Below, in pieces: positions 16,526 through 26,852 of a stretch of DNA of 64,000 bases; the first letter of the stretch is position 1, and each line of letters begins with the position of its first letter. The notes below the pieces were generated by a model. It saw only the letters and a program-made list of their open reading frames with translations. It did no database searches and had not been told where the DNA came from. This DNA is from Carnobacterium gallinarum DSM 4847 (GTDB taxonomy: Bacteria > Bacillota > Bacilli > Lactobacillales > Carnobacteriaceae): NCBI RefSeq assembly GCF_000744375.1, contig NZ_JQLU01000005.1, positions 992,001 through 1,056,000 of the forward strand, in the 5' to 3' direction. The translations under genes were made by a program, and so were the position numbers.

Positions 16526-17845
16526 ATGAATAATTTTAATGCATTTATGGAAAGAACATTGGTTCCAGCCGCAACAAAACTAAACAACCAGCGTCACGTT
16601 GCTGCTATCCGGGATTCATTTATGTTTATTTTCCCGTTAACAATGGCCTCATCAATCGTTATTTTACTTAACAACTTAATTTTCTCGAAGGAAGGATTTG
16701 TCGCGAGAATTTTATTCTTACCAAAATTTTTCCCTAATTTGGAGTCTGCTCAACAAGTTTTAGCTGCTGCTGCAAATGGAACAATCAACATTATGTCCAT
16801 TTTTATTGCCTTTTTAGTGGCTAGTTTACTGGCTAAACATTTTAAAGCCGATGATATGTTGGCTGGTTTAACGAGTATTGCTTGTTTTATTATTTTATAT
16901 CCAACACCTTTTACAGCAGGCGACAAAAGTGTGATGGAAACCACTTATTTAGGCGCTCAAGGATTATTCGTAGCGATGCTAATTGGTTGCATCGTTGGTG
17001 AATTTTTACCAAAATTATTCAAAAACAAACGCCTACAAATCACAATGCCTGACATGGTTCCGCCAGCTGTTTCTCGTTCTTTTTCTGGCTTAATTCCAAT
17101 CGTCTTTATGATTATGATGGCTTCAATTCTGAGCTATGTTATTTCACTATTTGCACCAAACGGGATTAATGAAATTATCTATACAACTATTCAAACACCG
17201 CTACGGAATATCGGCGGAAATATCTTTGGCGTCCTAATCATTGCCTTCACACAAAATATCTTATGGGCAATTGGAATTCATGGACCGAATACACTTAATG
17301 CTGTTCGTTCAGCAATCTTTACTGAACCTGATTTAGCAAATTTAAGCCATATTAACCAAACGGGGAATTTAAGTGATATTCCTTATCCAGCAACTTGGAC
17401 GATGTTAAATGATGCCTTTGCAAATATGGGTGGAAGCGGGATGACTCTTGGTTTGATTATTGCGATTTTTATTGCCTCGCGTCGACCTGAGTATAAAGAA
17501 ATTGCTAAACTCTCACTAGTTCCAGGATTATTTAATATTAACGAGCCGTTAATTTTTGGCTTACCGATTGTTTTAAATCCAATTCTAGTCGTGCCTTTTG
17601 TCTTAACTCCAATGGTGAATATCGTGATCGGGTACCTAGTAACTGCGGTATTCCACATTATTCCTTCCCCAGCCATTGGCGTACCGTGGACCACGCCTGG
17701 ACCTTTGATTCCGTTTCTTGGAACCGGCGGAAACTTCTTAGCTTTAATTATTGGGTTCCTATGCTTGGCGATTTCCGTAGTAATCTATCTACCATTTGTA
17801 ATCGCTGCAAATAAAGCGGCAGAAAAAGAAATGATCCATGCTTAA
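16526..17845 (+). CDS. celB: PTS EIIC, lactose/cellobiose family
   Basis: 439-residue membrane permease that imports and, with separate EIIA and EIIB, phosphorylates a beta-diglucoside. About ten hydrophobic spans; conserved GIHGPNTLNAVRSAIF and LFNINEPLIFGLPIVLNPIL, the substrate loop of this family. AAAAAGGAG ribosome site. No EIIA or EIIB gene is near, so these come from elsewhere. A 6-phospho-beta-glucosidase follows by 32 bp. Substrate probably cellobiose, chitobiose or an aryl-beta-glucoside. Confidence 0.92.
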   Translation: MNNFNAFMERTLVPAATKLNNQRHVAAIRDSFMFIFPLTMASSIVILLNNLIFSKEGFVARILFLPKFFPNLESAQQVLAAAANGTINIMSIFIAFLVASLLAKHFKADDMLAGLTSIACFIILYPTPFTAGDKSVMETTYLGAQGLFVAMLIGCIVGEFLPKLFKNKRLQITMPDMVPPAVSRSFSGLIPIVFMIMMASILSYVISLFAPNGINEIIYTTIQTPLRNIGGNIFGVLIIAFTQNILWAIGIHGPNTLNAVRSAIFTEPDLANLSHINQTGNLSDIPYPATWTMLNDAFANMGGSGMTLGLIIAIFIASRRPEYKEIAKLSLVPGLFNINEPLIFGLPIVLNPILVVPFVLTPMVNIVIGYLVTAVFHIIPSPAIGVPWTTPGPLIPFLGTGGNFLALIIGFLCLAISVVIYLPFVIAANKAAEKEMIHA

Positions 17846-17868
17846 AAAATTCGACAAGATGAAAGTAG

Positions 17869-19311
<1,443 letters not shown>

Positions 19312-19319
19312 GTAATCTC

Positions 19320-19366
19320 CACCCTCAAAGTTAAGTGAATTCTACTAACTTTGAGGGTGAATTTTT
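19320..19366 (+). terminator. Terminator of the EIIC/GH1 operon
   Basis: A 14-bp perfect stem (ACCCTCAAAGTTA and complement) with a 12-base loop, followed by a T5 tail. Confidence 0.9.
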
Positions 19367-19490
19367 AATTTTTATAAAATTTAGTTTTCATTTTTTGAAA
19401 ATTTGAAACAAACATAGTATAATAAAAAAACGCTAGATATTATTTTTGTAAGATAAACTAATACGATTATATTTTGAAATGAGGTGCACT

Positions 19491-20801
19491 GTGGAAAGTT
19501 TAAATACTGAATACAAAGAAGAGATGCCTGAACCTAAAAATATGAAAGCCGAAATTATTTCATTTTTAAATAGCCCAACAGGTGGGCATATTTATCTTGG
19601 TGTGAACGATAATGGAAAGCCTGTAAAATTTGCTACAGATGAATTACGAATTGAAAAATATAAAGAATGGGCAAGACTCCTTAATCATTGGATATCGAAT
19701 GCTTTTAAACCTAATATCGCCGGACTAATTTTTGTAAATCCTGATGCTGAAATTTTCACAATTTCAATCCGCTCAGGTCTAAATAAGCCTTATTATTACA
19801 TGGATGAGGAAAAATTAAACAACAAAGACCTTTACATTAGACAAGATCATTCTAACAGATTAGCTAGTGATATTGATGTCACACGAATAAGGCAAACTCC
19901 GCTGATGAATTCTTTTGATAGTGAGTTGATTACCCAATCGGACCTAGCTTTTTCTTATGCTCAACTTACTTTTGACTCTCTAAATAAAGAGTTTGACATT
20001 ATTGATTTAGAATTCAAGAAGCATCTAAGGGGTACCTTCAACAATGCCGCCTTAATTGTTAGTGACGCTAACCCACATACGGCAAAATTAGCTGTTTATA
20101 AGGGCTTGGATGCCCTCTCTTTTAAAAATAAAGAACAATTTGAAGAATCTATTGCCAAGCAAATTGATGAAGTAATTCATTCTATCCATTTAAATAATAA
20201 AATGAAGGTAACTATTGGAAGTACTGGTAAAAGGATTGAATACTACTCCTATCCAGAAGAGGCTATCCGAGAAGCTGTTGTCAATGCATTTGTACATAAA
20301 GACTACACATTAGCATCTGATATAAAGATTGAAATCTACGATGATCGATTAGCGATTTCTTCTCCCGGATCGCTACCTAGTGGTTTAACCGCAGACGATG
20401 TAAAACAAGGTGCCCATGCTAAAAGAAATCCGCTTATAATGAATGCCCTAGATCAGATGGGCTATATTGAAAATGAAGGTTCCGGAATCAGACGAATCTA
20501 TTCTTTGTATAAAGGATTTGCTCGTCAGCCTGATTTAATTGCAACGCACAATCTGGTTACAGTTATTCTGTATAATCGAAATTACCGGCTAAATACTGTT
20601 GTATTTAACAATAATACATTAATTGAAATTATTGACTACCTCAGCGATGGAAAGTTCGCATCTATAGAAGATATCCAAGAGGCATTAACTTTACAAGAAA
20701 GTTACACCATTGAGCTGATTACTAGTTTACGAAAAAAAGGCCTCATTGAATCAGAGGCTCAGGATTCAACACCTAAATATTATCTGAAACATCGAAGCTA
20801 A
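19491..20801 (+). CDS. AlbA_2/Schlafen-type ATP-binding protein
   Basis: 436 residues. N-terminal AlbA_2 domain (NTEYKEE..., IISFLNSPTGGHIYLGVNDN), then a GHKL ATPase-like domain (YPEEAIREAVVNAFVHKDY, RLAISSPGSLPSGL, EGSGIRRIY) and a C-terminal winged-helix-like end. The GTG at 19491 sits four bases after GAGGTG; the ATG four codons earlier lies inside the ribosome site. Usually called putative transcriptional regulator or helicase-related. Stand-alone gene with no linked operon. Role unknown; such proteins occur both as regulators and in defence. Confidence 0.8.
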   Translation: MESLNTEYKEEMPEPKNMKAEIISFLNSPTGGHIYLGVNDNGKPVKFATDELRIEKYKEWARLLNHWISNAFKPNIAGLIFVNPDAEIFTISIRSGLNKPYYYMDEEKLNNKDLYIRQDHSNRLASDIDVTRIRQTPLMNSFDSELITQSDLAFSYAQLTFDSLNKEFDIIDLEFKKHLRGTFNNAALIVSDANPHTAKLAVYKGLDALSFKNKEQFEESIAKQIDEVIHSIHLNNKMKVTIGSTGKRIEYYSYPEEAIREAVVNAFVHKDYTLASDIKIEIYDDRLAISSPGSLPSGLTADDVKQGAHAKRNPLIMNALDQMGYIENEGSGIRRIYSLYKGFARQPDLIATHNLVTVILYNRNYRLNTVVFNNNTLIEIIDYLSDGKFASIEDIQEALTLQESYTIELITSLRKKGLIESEAQDSTPKYYLKHRS

Positions 20802-20872
20802 CAAATACAGCTTAGTTCTAGCTGAGTACATCAAACAACTCAGCTAGACTGATTCACCCTAATACAAAATGT

Positions 20873-20900
20873 GAGCTTCTTAATTTTTTTTGCGAAGCTC
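20873..20900 (-). terminator. Terminator of the frameshifted unknown gene
   Basis: GAGCTTC and GAAGCTC arms around a loop that contains T8. A second hairpin, CTAGCTGAGT/ACTCAGCTAG, lies at 20819-20847 after the AlbA_2 gene but lacks a T tail. Confidence 0.55.
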
Positions 20901-20914
20901 ATTCTGTTTTAAAT

Positions 20915-21573
20915 TTAATTAACTGGATAACCCATCTCTTTTAATTCATCCAAAATCCGTTTACTTTCATCTGAAAAACCATACTCGCTTAATATCCTTT
21001 GATTTAATGTTTTTTGTGCATAAATCATCTCAACTAGCTGCTTACCCTGCTGATTGAGATCCTGTTCATAGTAGTCCGCCACCCACTCAATATGCTCATC
21101 AATCGTTGGATGAACATACCCAATTAGATAATCTTCTCCGTCACTTTCACCTTCTGGAATAAGCACAGAACCCTTTTGCCAATTGCCTTTATCGCTTTCT
21201 CGCCAAAGACAAAAAGTTACACTTTCCATCTCAATTGCTGGATCAGCTAATTGTTTTAATAGTTCTTGAGGAACCTCTTCATAGATTCCTTTATATACTC
21301 CAAATTTTTCTTGAACATAAGGGGATAAAACAGATTCATGGTCAAATCCTTTTAAAATACACTTTTCTTCACCAAATAACCCAACTAGTTCATCACCTCC
21401 ACCATTATTGATATTTCCAAAAGCAAATCCTTGATCCCACTTCGGAACCCATTCATAAACACGGGCATCAAAATCTTCCTCTAAAAGAATGTCTAACGCC
21501 GCCCAAGCAATAAAACATTGTTCTAATTCTCTACTATTTTTAAATCCTTCTATCTTTTTTGATATTCTTTCAC
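20915..21573 (-). pseudogene. Unknown cytoplasmic protein, frameshifted near its start
   Basis: The intact part (20915-21229) is only the C-terminal half. In the same frame upstream, to about 21560, coding continues as FIAWAALDILLEEDFDARVY, GNINNGGGDELVGLFG and LKGFDHESVLSPYV. A GTG at 21573 behind AGTGAGG begins a frame that stops after seven codons because of six T (plus strand 21555-21560); one more base would give a 219-residue protein. I recognise the GGGDE/KGFDHES pattern as a recurrent uncharacterised family, possibly immunity- or SMI1-like, but cannot name it. Confidence 0.65.
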
Positions 21574-21718
21574 CTCACTTTATGACATCAGTTTTCTTAA
21601 ATTCAACAAATTATTTTCTAAAATTCAAATTTAATAGCTTTGTAATTAAGTAACAGCTTGTTTTATTTTGTAACCCTTCCCTAAAGATGAAAAAGCATTC
21701 CAACTTATTAAGAAAGCA

Positions 21719-21747
21719 TTTACATTAACTGAACAACACTATATATT
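21719..21747 (+). promoter_or_regulatory. Likely sigma-A promoter of the chitosanase gene
   Basis: TTTACA (21719-21724), a 17-bp spacer and TATATT (21742-21747), 66 bp before the start codon. Confidence 0.55.
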
Positions 21748-21812
21748 AACTTTATATCTATGCAATAAAAAAATTGATTTACAAAAACTACTTAAAAAAG
21801 GAGAATACAAAG

Positions 21813-22643
21813 ATGAAAAAAAAGCATTTGCTATATACTCTTTCTGTACTATCTCTAGGAGTCGCGCTGATTGGATGTGGAGCAACCACAAAAACCGAAG
21901 CTTCAAATAAGGAAAAAACCAGGATTTCCCTTCAAACACCTGCAAAAAAAGAAATTGCGATGGAACTTGTTTCTAGTGCTGAAAATTCCTCATTAGATTG
22001 GAAAGCACAGTATGAATATATCGAAGATATCCATGATGGTCGAGGATATACTGCTGGGATTATTGGTTTTTGCTCGGGTACAGGCGATATGTTAGAGCTG
22101 GTTGAAGATTATACAAAAGATGTTCCAGATAATGTCTTAGCAAAATACCTACCTGCTTTAAAAAAGGTCAATGGATCAGATTCTCTTGAAGGATTGGGAA
22201 AGAATTTTGAAGAAGATTGGAAAAAAGCAAGCCACGATGAGAAATTCAAACAAGCACAAAATACTATTCGCGATCGAATCTACTTCAACCCCGCTGTTGA
22301 ACAAGCAAAAAAAGATGGTTTATCAACATTAGGTCAATTTATGTACTATGATGCCATTGTGATGCATGGACCTGGAGATGGTTCTGTCCCACCAGAAGAA
22401 AGCTTCCCAGGAATTCGAGAAGAAGCTTTGAAACAAGCAATAACACCTAGTGAAGGTGGCAATGAAACTGAGTTTTTAAAAGCTTTCATTAGTGCTAGAG
22501 ATGCCGTTATGAGGTTAGAAGAAGCTCATGAAGATTTAAGTCGGACAATTGCTCAAGGGAAGTTTTTGAAAGAAAAAAACTTCGACTTAGCACCACCCTT
22601 AAAGTGGAAAATGTATGGGACGACATTCGAGATTAAGAAATAA
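21813..22643 (+). CDS. csn: GH46 chitosanase, predicted lipoprotein
   Basis: Extracellular endo-enzyme that cleaves beta-1,4-linked glucosamine chains. The start is the ATG at 21813 (AAAAGGAG upstream); an earlier ATG is out of range. Residues 1-22 form a lipoprotein signal with ALIGC, so the enzyme should be held on the outer face of the membrane. The catalytic pair of GH46 is present: E57 in SSAENSSLDW and D75 in DGRGYT, 18 residues apart as in the Streptomyces N174 enzyme, to which the core (GIIGFCSGTGDM, YLPALKKVNGS, MHGPGD) is strikingly close from memory. Downstream GntR regulator and EIIC may handle the products. Confidence 0.92.
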   Translation: MKKKHLLYTLSVLSLGVALIGCGATTKTEASNKEKTRISLQTPAKKEIAMELVSSAENSSLDWKAQYEYIEDIHDGRGYTAGIIGFCSGTGDMLELVEDYTKDVPDNVLAKYLPALKKVNGSDSLEGLGKNFEEDWKKASHDEKFKQAQNTIRDRIYFNPAVEQAKKDGLSTLGQFMYYDAIVMHGPGDGSVPPEESFPGIREEALKQAITPSEGGNETEFLKAFISARDAVMRLEEAHEDLSRTIAQGKFLKEKNFDLAPPLKWKMYGTTFEIKK

Positions 22644-22646
22644 CCC

Positions 22647-22681
22647 AAAAGCCCTTTTCATTTTTTTGAAAAGAGCTTTTA
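22647..22681. terminator. Terminator between chitosanase and GntR genes
   Basis: AAAAGCCCTTTTCA pairs with TGAAAAGAGCTTTT (one mismatch), with T-rich flanks on both sides. It serves the two convergent genes. Confidence 0.75.
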
Positions 22682-22700
22682 ATCTTTATTTGCCAGCACT

Positions 22701-23414
22701 CTAATCCCTCGTTAAAATCATTTCCACTGAAAATTCATTGTATCGATGTACTGAAATGGAATATTCAAAAGCGGCTCCTGTATCAAAATAACCAATTTGC
22801 TCAGCAACAGCAACAGGATCACCTTCCTTCAGCTCCAAATACTTAATTTCATCAGCATTTGCCTTTCTAACTGTGACTTTTCGATGAGCGCTCTGAATCT
22901 TAAGTCCCAGATCTTCTTCAATATATCCATAAATTGATCCCTCTACATTCCCCTTCTTCAATCCAGGAATTAGATCAATAGGCATATACATTTTCTCCAT
23001 CACATGAGGAATTCCATCAATGTACCGCGCACGATAAATATCATAAACAAAAGTATCTGCAATTAAATTCAACTTATTTTTAGCTAATTCTGGTGCAGGG
23101 ATAACCGAAAATTCCAAAATCTGACTTTCAACTTTTTTATCTGGGTGTAAAGCAGTTGTTCCGCGAAATTGATTCGCTACAGCAATTCGCTCAATTTCAT
23201 CTACTGATAAATCCTTGACAAATGTTCCTGAACCACGCCGCTTAATGATTAATCCTTCAGATACTAATAGATCTAACGCTTTTTTCACTGTCATCTTACT
23301 CGCATCGTATTCCACACATAAATCTTTTTCAAAGGGTATCTGCTGGTTCGCCTTATAGACGCCCTCAAGGATTCTATTACGCATATCATTGGAAATAAAT
23401 ATATATTTTTGCAT
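22701..23414 (-). CDS. GntR-family regulator, HutC/UTRA type
   Basis: 237 residues. Winged helix at 1-68 (IPFEKDLCVEYDASKMTVKK, GLIIKRRGSGTFVKDL), then a UTRA ligand domain ending AFEYSISVHRYNEFSVEM. Homologues bind sugar phosphates or amino-sugar phosphates. It follows the EIIC gene at 23552 on the same strand with 137 bp between, and faces the chitosanase gene tail to tail. It plausibly controls uptake of the chitosanase products. Confidence 0.85.
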   Translation of the reverse strand: MQKYIFISNDMRNRILEGVYKANQQIPFEKDLCVEYDASKMTVKKALDLLVSEGLIIKRRGSGTFVKDLSVDEIERIAVANQFRGTTALHPDKKVESQILEFSVIPAPELAKNKLNLIADTFVYDIYRARYIDGIPHVMEKMYMPIDLIPGLKKGNVEGSIYGYIEEDLGLKIQSAHRKVTVRKANADEIKYLELKEGDPVAVAEQIGYFDTGAAFEYSISVHRYNEFSVEMILTRD

Positions 23415-23551
23415 AATTAACCCTACCTTTCGCCTTAGTAAATATAGTTTAATTCTATCTTTTTTCGATTATTTTGTCTATCAAACCTTATAAAAAAGTA
23501 GAAGAAATCCTGGAAAATAACAAGACTTCATTCTACTATCTAAATTAATCA

Positions 23552-24823
23552 TTAACCCATTTCTGTATTTTTATCCAATAATCTAAGGAATGGATACCAA
23601 ATAAATCCAACAATCACTACATCAATTATTTGTAGCAACCCACCTAAAATGGAATTTGTTGCTAACATACCACTAAAGAATATCGGAACAGTCCATGGAA
23701 CTGAGACTCCTGTTGGCGCCGGTACTAATCCAGCCGCCATCACTAAATAATTTAATGTAGTAACAATAAGTGGCGCTACAATCCATGGTATTAAAATCGT
23801 TGCATTTAACACAATTGGCATCCCAAAAATAACAGGTTCATTTACATTAAATAATGCTGGTGCCAAACTCAAACGCCCAATATCTTGATATTGCTTCTTT
23901 TTCATCACAAAAGCCATAATTAAAACAACAGCCAAAGTCATCCCAGAGCCACCTAAGCCAACTGTAAAAGTTTCCATAAATGGTTTCGTAATAATATGCG
24001 GCAGTTCTTTTCCAGCTTTATACGCTTCCAAATTTTCTAACATTAATGTATTCCAGATTGGATCCATCACCGAATTAACAATGATTTGACCATGTAAACC
24101 GAAGAACCATAAAAATTGAACAAAGAATAACGCAATCAAGGTTGCTGGTAAACTACTACCTAAACCAACCAATGGTTTTTGAATAACCTCATAAACCACA
24201 TCATGTAAATTCGTGTTAAATAAACCTGTAACTCCAGCATTCACCAATAAAAAGAAAGTTAAAGTTAGAATTGCTGGGATTAATGCGGCAAATGATTTGG
24301 CAACTGCTGGCGGCACACCATCAGGCATTTTGATTTGCCACCCTTTTTTCGTCACAAAACAATAAATTTCTGCGGCAATAAAAGCAGCAATCATCCCAAT
24401 AAACATCCCCTTGGCACCCAAACGATCCAATGATAAAACCCCACTGATTTCAGTACCTTCTGAAGTCGTCATAAAAAATGGCGTTACCAGTAAAAAACTA
24501 GCAAACGAAACCGCACCGCCATAAATACCTTCTACATCATAAGATTTACATAAATAATAGCCAATACCAAACGTAACAAAAATTGACATAATACTCATTG
24601 TAGCATTTTGTCCATTTCCAAACAGCGTATTCAAAGTTCCTTTTGTTGCGTCATTGAAAAAAGGTAAATTATTCATAACTACAATAATTGATCCAAACAT
24701 AGTTAAGGGAAATGACAACATAAATGCATCTCTTAATACAGATAAGTACCGATTTTGACCTAACTTATTAGCAATTGGCATAATTTTCTGCCCCAACGAG
24801 TCCATAAATCCATTCATAAACAT
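23552..24823 (-). CDS. PTS EIIC, lactose/cellobiose family (second copy)
   Basis: 423-residue membrane permease with the family features (LHGQIIVNSVMDPIW, LFNVNEPVIFGMPIVLNATI, PWTVPIFFSG). Start ATG with AAAAAGGA. It is clearly diverged from the 16526-17845 copy. No EIIA or EIIB genes nearby. Position beside a chitosanase and a UTRA regulator suggests a glucosamine or N-acetylglucosamine oligomer as substrate; this is inference. A palindrome covers its transcription start region. Confidence 0.9.
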   Translation of the reverse strand: MFMNGFMDSLGQKIMPIANKLGQNRYLSVLRDAFMLSFPLTMFGSIIVVMNNLPFFNDATKGTLNTLFGNGQNATMSIMSIFVTFGIGYYLCKSYDVEGIYGGAVSFASFLLVTPFFMTTSEGTEISGVLSLDRLGAKGMFIGMIAAFIAAEIYCFVTKKGWQIKMPDGVPPAVAKSFAALIPAILTLTFFLLVNAGVTGLFNTNLHDVVYEVIQKPLVGLGSSLPATLIALFFVQFLWFFGLHGQIIVNSVMDPIWNTLMLENLEAYKAGKELPHIITKPFMETFTVGLGGSGMTLAVVLIMAFVMKKKQYQDIGRLSLAPALFNVNEPVIFGMPIVLNATILIPWIVAPLIVTTLNYLVMAAGLVPAPTGVSVPWTVPIFFSGMLATNSILGGLLQIIDVVIVGFIWYPFLRLLDKNTEMG

Positions 24824-24841
24824 TCAGTCCTTTTTAATATA

Positions 24842-24893
24842 TTTTTGTAATCGATTACAAAAACATTGTAACACCACTATTTTTAAATGTCTA
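24842..24893 (-). promoter_or_regulatory. Promoter with overlapping 22-bp palindromic operator
   Basis: On the minus strand, TAGACA (24888-24893), a 17-bp spacer and TACAAT (24865-24870). Immediately downstream lies a perfect palindrome (24842-24863, arms TTTTTGTAATC). Its core TGTAATCGATTACA fits the catabolite-responsive (cre) consensus as well as a LacI-type site, and its position fits repression. Confidence 0.65.
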
Positions 24894-24920
24894 TACTTTT
24901 AATTTTAATATATGTATTTT

Positions 24921-24952
24921 AAAAAACTGACTTTAAGAGAAGCCAGTTTTTT
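24921..24952. terminator. Bidirectional hairpin terminator
   Basis: AAAAACTG pairs with CAGTTTTT around a 14-base loop. It ends the acyltransferase gene on the minus strand and isolates the EIIC promoter from it. Confidence 0.6.
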
Positions 24953-24973
24953 ATTATAAGTAATTATCATGAT

Positions 24974-26053
24974 TTATCCTAAAGAAACTTCCGTCAAAAT
25001 CAATGAAAGCTTTTTAATATATACCAAAAATATCGACGTACAATGCGTACAAGCCAACACTAACAAGAAACGCAGGATGCCATTTCCTTCCCATATCCAA
25101 TCTAGACCAAACAATGAAAAAATGAATGGAAACCAAAACAGAAAAATTCCATGTGAAAAATAATAGTATTTACTCGTCTCCCTTAGCTCAGCAATCGAAA
25201 AGGACCAATCAATAGATTGTTGCAGTAAAAATTGAAATAGAACAAATGACAGCGGAACTAGCATCACCAAAAAGTTCATATCTAATCGTGTTTGTTTGTA
25301 TAGGTAAGCTGCTTCTAAAGCCACTAAACCACCACAGATTAAGAGCAACCAACCATAACGATATTGGCTTAATTTTGCTTCAAAATCTGACATAAAAAAG
25401 CCTATAGTAATGAAGATTAAGCCTAAAAACAGACCATTGCGAGTCGTACCTAAAATATGCATATACTGATCAATTCCTGCTAGAATTAGCTTATTCTGAA
25501 TCACTCCATAATAGGTCTCTAAGCAACCAAATCCATATAATACACCAGATAATGTAAACACAACTTTATAACTAAAACGGTTCAGCAACCAATGAACAAC
25601 GACTAATGAAAAAATTAAAGCCGGTATGTACCATAAATGATAATAAACGCCCACATAAAAGACTCCTGCAATCAAGGCGATTGGATATAAATAAATCGGT
25701 AAATCGAGATTGGTAGCAATCCATTCCATTCCAATTGGAAGATAAATTAAACTCCAAATTAGATAGGATTTAACTGTCGAGTGCATATATTTTCTAAAAT
25801 AGGTTTTATCTCTATAAACTCCTTTACGAAAAAAAAATGCAGAAGAAACAAAGAAAAAAGGGACAGCCACTCGTGCAATCACATTCATTAATCCATAATT
25901 TAGTAACTTGCTTTGTTCTAATAAAGGTGCAGTATGTATCACAATAACTAAAAATGACGCAATGTATTTTGCGATGTCAAGATTCTCATAACATTTCGTT
26001 TTACTTTTCGGCAGTGCTTTTTGATTATTTTCCAAATAAATAGGCTCTATCAT
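24974..26053 (-). CDS. Membrane acyltransferase, family 3
   Basis: 359 residues with about ten hydrophobic spans. The N-terminal ENLDIAKYIASFLVIVIHTA carries the conserved His of acyltransferase-3 proteins, followed by AVPFFFVSSAFFFRK. Such enzymes acetylate or succinylate cell-surface glycans, teichoic acids or exopolysaccharide. No linked glycan cluster here, so the target is unknown. The start region has GGAGAGGAAA. Confidence 0.85.
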   Translation of the reverse strand: MIEPIYLENNQKALPKSKTKCYENLDIAKYIASFLVIVIHTAPLLEQSKLLNYGLMNVIARVAVPFFFVSSAFFFRKGVYRDKTYFRKYMHSTVKSYLIWSLIYLPIGMEWIATNLDLPIYLYPIALIAGVFYVGVYYHLWYIPALIFSLVVVHWLLNRFSYKVVFTLSGVLYGFGCLETYYGVIQNKLILAGIDQYMHILGTTRNGLFLGLIFITIGFFMSDFEAKLSQYRYGWLLLICGGLVALEAAYLYKQTRLDMNFLVMLVPLSFVLFQFLLQQSIDWSFSIAELRETSKYYYFSHGIFLFWFPFIFSLFGLDWIWEGNGILRFLLVLACTHCTSIFLVYIKKLSLILTEVSLG

Positions 26054-26461
26054 AGCGTTTTCCTCTCCATTCTAAACGTTATGAATTTTAAAACTAACTT
26101 TTTCTATGTTAGTTTAGTTAGCTTTACCTGCATCCAATTCATCAACTACCAAAAGTATAGCATCGAAGAAAAAAACACTCTTCCGACTTAAGTCTGAATA
26201 TTCTCGGGACTAAAGCTTGATTTATATCATTGGTATGTTTACTTTTCCTATATACGCTTATTTTTTATTTAAATTTATCACATAATCTATTGTAAAGAAT
26301 TACGAATAAATCAACTATGGATAGCCACCTAGAACATCTCCCGCTTTTGACTTTTTTACTCTCCTAGATTTATCATATAATCATCTCATTAAACTTATAT
26401 ATATTTATAAAAATAATCATCATTTAAAATCAAACCATATTATTTATTTGTTTTACGCAAA
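26054..26461. other. Non-coding stretch
   Basis: Very AT-rich, no credible frame on either strand. It should hold the promoter of the acyltransferase gene at its left side. No repeat or hairpin that I would call. Confidence 0.4.
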
Positions 26462-26498
26462 AAAATAGTGGTCACTAAACTAATCTAGTAACCACTAA
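26462..26498 (-). terminator. Terminator of the uronate-glycan ABC/GH88 operon
   Basis: TTTTTAGTGGT..CACTA pairs across TAGTAACCACTA with A- and T-rich flanks. It lies 12 bp past the kdgF stop. Confidence 0.7.
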
Positions 26499-26509
26499 AA
26501 TCTTTTCAC

Positions 26510-26839
26510 TTAAATAAAATCTTCCCTCATTGGAGTAAAGATATCCAACAATTCACCAGCTTCTAAACAAATCGCTCCATGAACAATATTCGGTTCTTTA
26601 TAAATCGTATCCCCAGCTGTCACAACACGCTTTTCGTCGCCAACAGTAAATTCAAACTTACCCTTTAGCACGTACGTAATCTGTTCATGGGGATGATGAT
26701 GTGGTTTTCCTTCCGCTCCCTCTTCAAAATAAACATGAATGGTCATCAGATTATCTGCATACGCTAAAACTTGACGTTTGACCCCATCTCCTAAATCCAG
26801 TATTTCAAGATTTTCTGTTTTAAAAAAATGTTGAATCAT
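26510..26839 (-). CDS. kdgF: KdgF-type cupin, unsaturated uronate linearisation
   Basis: 109-residue single-domain cupin. Metal-binding residues show in KPHHHPHEQITYVLKGKFEF and the second His in IVHGAI, and it ends LDIFTPMREDF, the KdgF signature. KdgF opens 4,5-unsaturated uronates to 5-keto-4-deoxyuronate. It is the last gene of a unit with GH88, whose product is such an unsaturated uronate, so the assignment is mutually supported. No KduI or KduD gene is in the window. Confidence 0.85.
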   Translation of the reverse strand: MIQHFFKTENLEILDLGDGVKRQVLAYADNLMTIHVYFEEGAEGKPHHHPHEQITYVLKGKFEFTVGDEKRVVTAGDTIYKEPNIVHGAICLEAGELLDIFTPMREDFI

Positions 26840-26852
26840 TTTAACTGAACCC

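Noticed and set aside
20819-20847. Terminator after the AlbA_2 gene
   Set aside because: The CTAGCTGAGT hairpin is good but has no T tail in either direction, so it is not called as a terminator.
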